Source of the DNA: Phycisphaerales bacterium
Lineage (GTDB): Bacteria > Planctomycetota > Phycisphaerae > Tepidisphaerales > Tepidisphaeraceae
DNA: 5,541 nt
Direction: 5' to 3'
NCBI GenBank assembly: GCA_028288905.1
Contig: JAQGHJ010000737.1
Span: forward strand, 1 to 5,541
Part shown: positions 5,532 through 5,541 of the stretch, in pieces
How the letters are laid out: each line of letters starts with the position of its first letter
Position numbering within the stretch: position 1 is the first letter of the stretch
Made by a program: the position numbers and the translations under genes
The notes under the pieces: generated by a model
What the model saw: only the letters and a program-made list of their open reading frames with translations
What the model was told of the DNA's origin: nothing
Databases searched by the model: none

Positions 5532-5541
5532 ATGATCCGTA
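5532..5541 (+). CDS. Possible first codons of a truncated gene
   Basis: ATG ATC CGT lies at the very edge, 56 nt after a TATCAT box. No ribosome binding site is seen before it. Three codons cannot support a gene; this is only a flag for whoever has the adjoining sequence. Confidence 0.12.

Noticed and set aside
5299..5535. Small genes on either strand in the last 240 bp
   Set aside because: Both candidate frames run straight through the palindromic repeats and C-rich tract and give low-complexity Pro/Arg/Gly peptides.

Overview
The window looks like chromosome of a very GC-rich bacterium (roughly 70% G+C by eye), most likely a planctomycete of the Gemmata type. The basis is the G/C-ended codon use, the exported propeller protein that begins its mature part with DWPRFRG, long unannotatable proteins with low-complexity stretches, and GC-rich palindromic repeats between genes. 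The lineage is an inference from style, not from a marker gene.

Layout, left to right: (1) 1-145, no gene, a cluster of GC-rich palindromes with a repeated 17-mer. (2) 146-1054, minus strand, a 302-aa membrane protein with a Ser/Gly heptad-repeat N-terminus, two membrane helices and a C-terminal winged-helix-like domain. (3) 1055-1267, a divergent control region with a consensus TTGACA promoter element and a terminator-like hairpin plus T6 just ahead of the next gene. (4) 1268-2614, plus strand, a full-length adenylosuccinate synthetase (purA) reading frame interrupted by two in-frame TAG codons but with no frameshift. (5) 2615-2839, no gene seen. (6) 2840-3787, plus strand, a DUF4261-type protein of unknown function. 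(7) 3788-4019, spacer with two small hairpins. (8) 4020-5285, plus strand, a secreted PQQ-like (BamB-like) beta-propeller protein. (9) 5286-5541, no complete gene; a long interrupted palindrome of a dispersed-repeat type, a C-rich tract, a perfect 9-bp GC hairpin, and possibly the first codons of another gene at the edge.

The genes do not form an obvious pathway or operon: spacers of about 210-230 bp separate all of them. The most notable locus is purA. Both TAG codons fall where the E. coli enzyme has lysine, the frame is otherwise intact, all four genes end in TGA, and several conserved active-site residues are changed. A decaying or repurposed second copy is the simplest reading; amber readthrough is the exciting but less likely one. 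The purA leader also carries what could be an attenuator with two mutually exclusive hairpins. I see no phage, CRISPR, toxin-antitoxin or defence system here.
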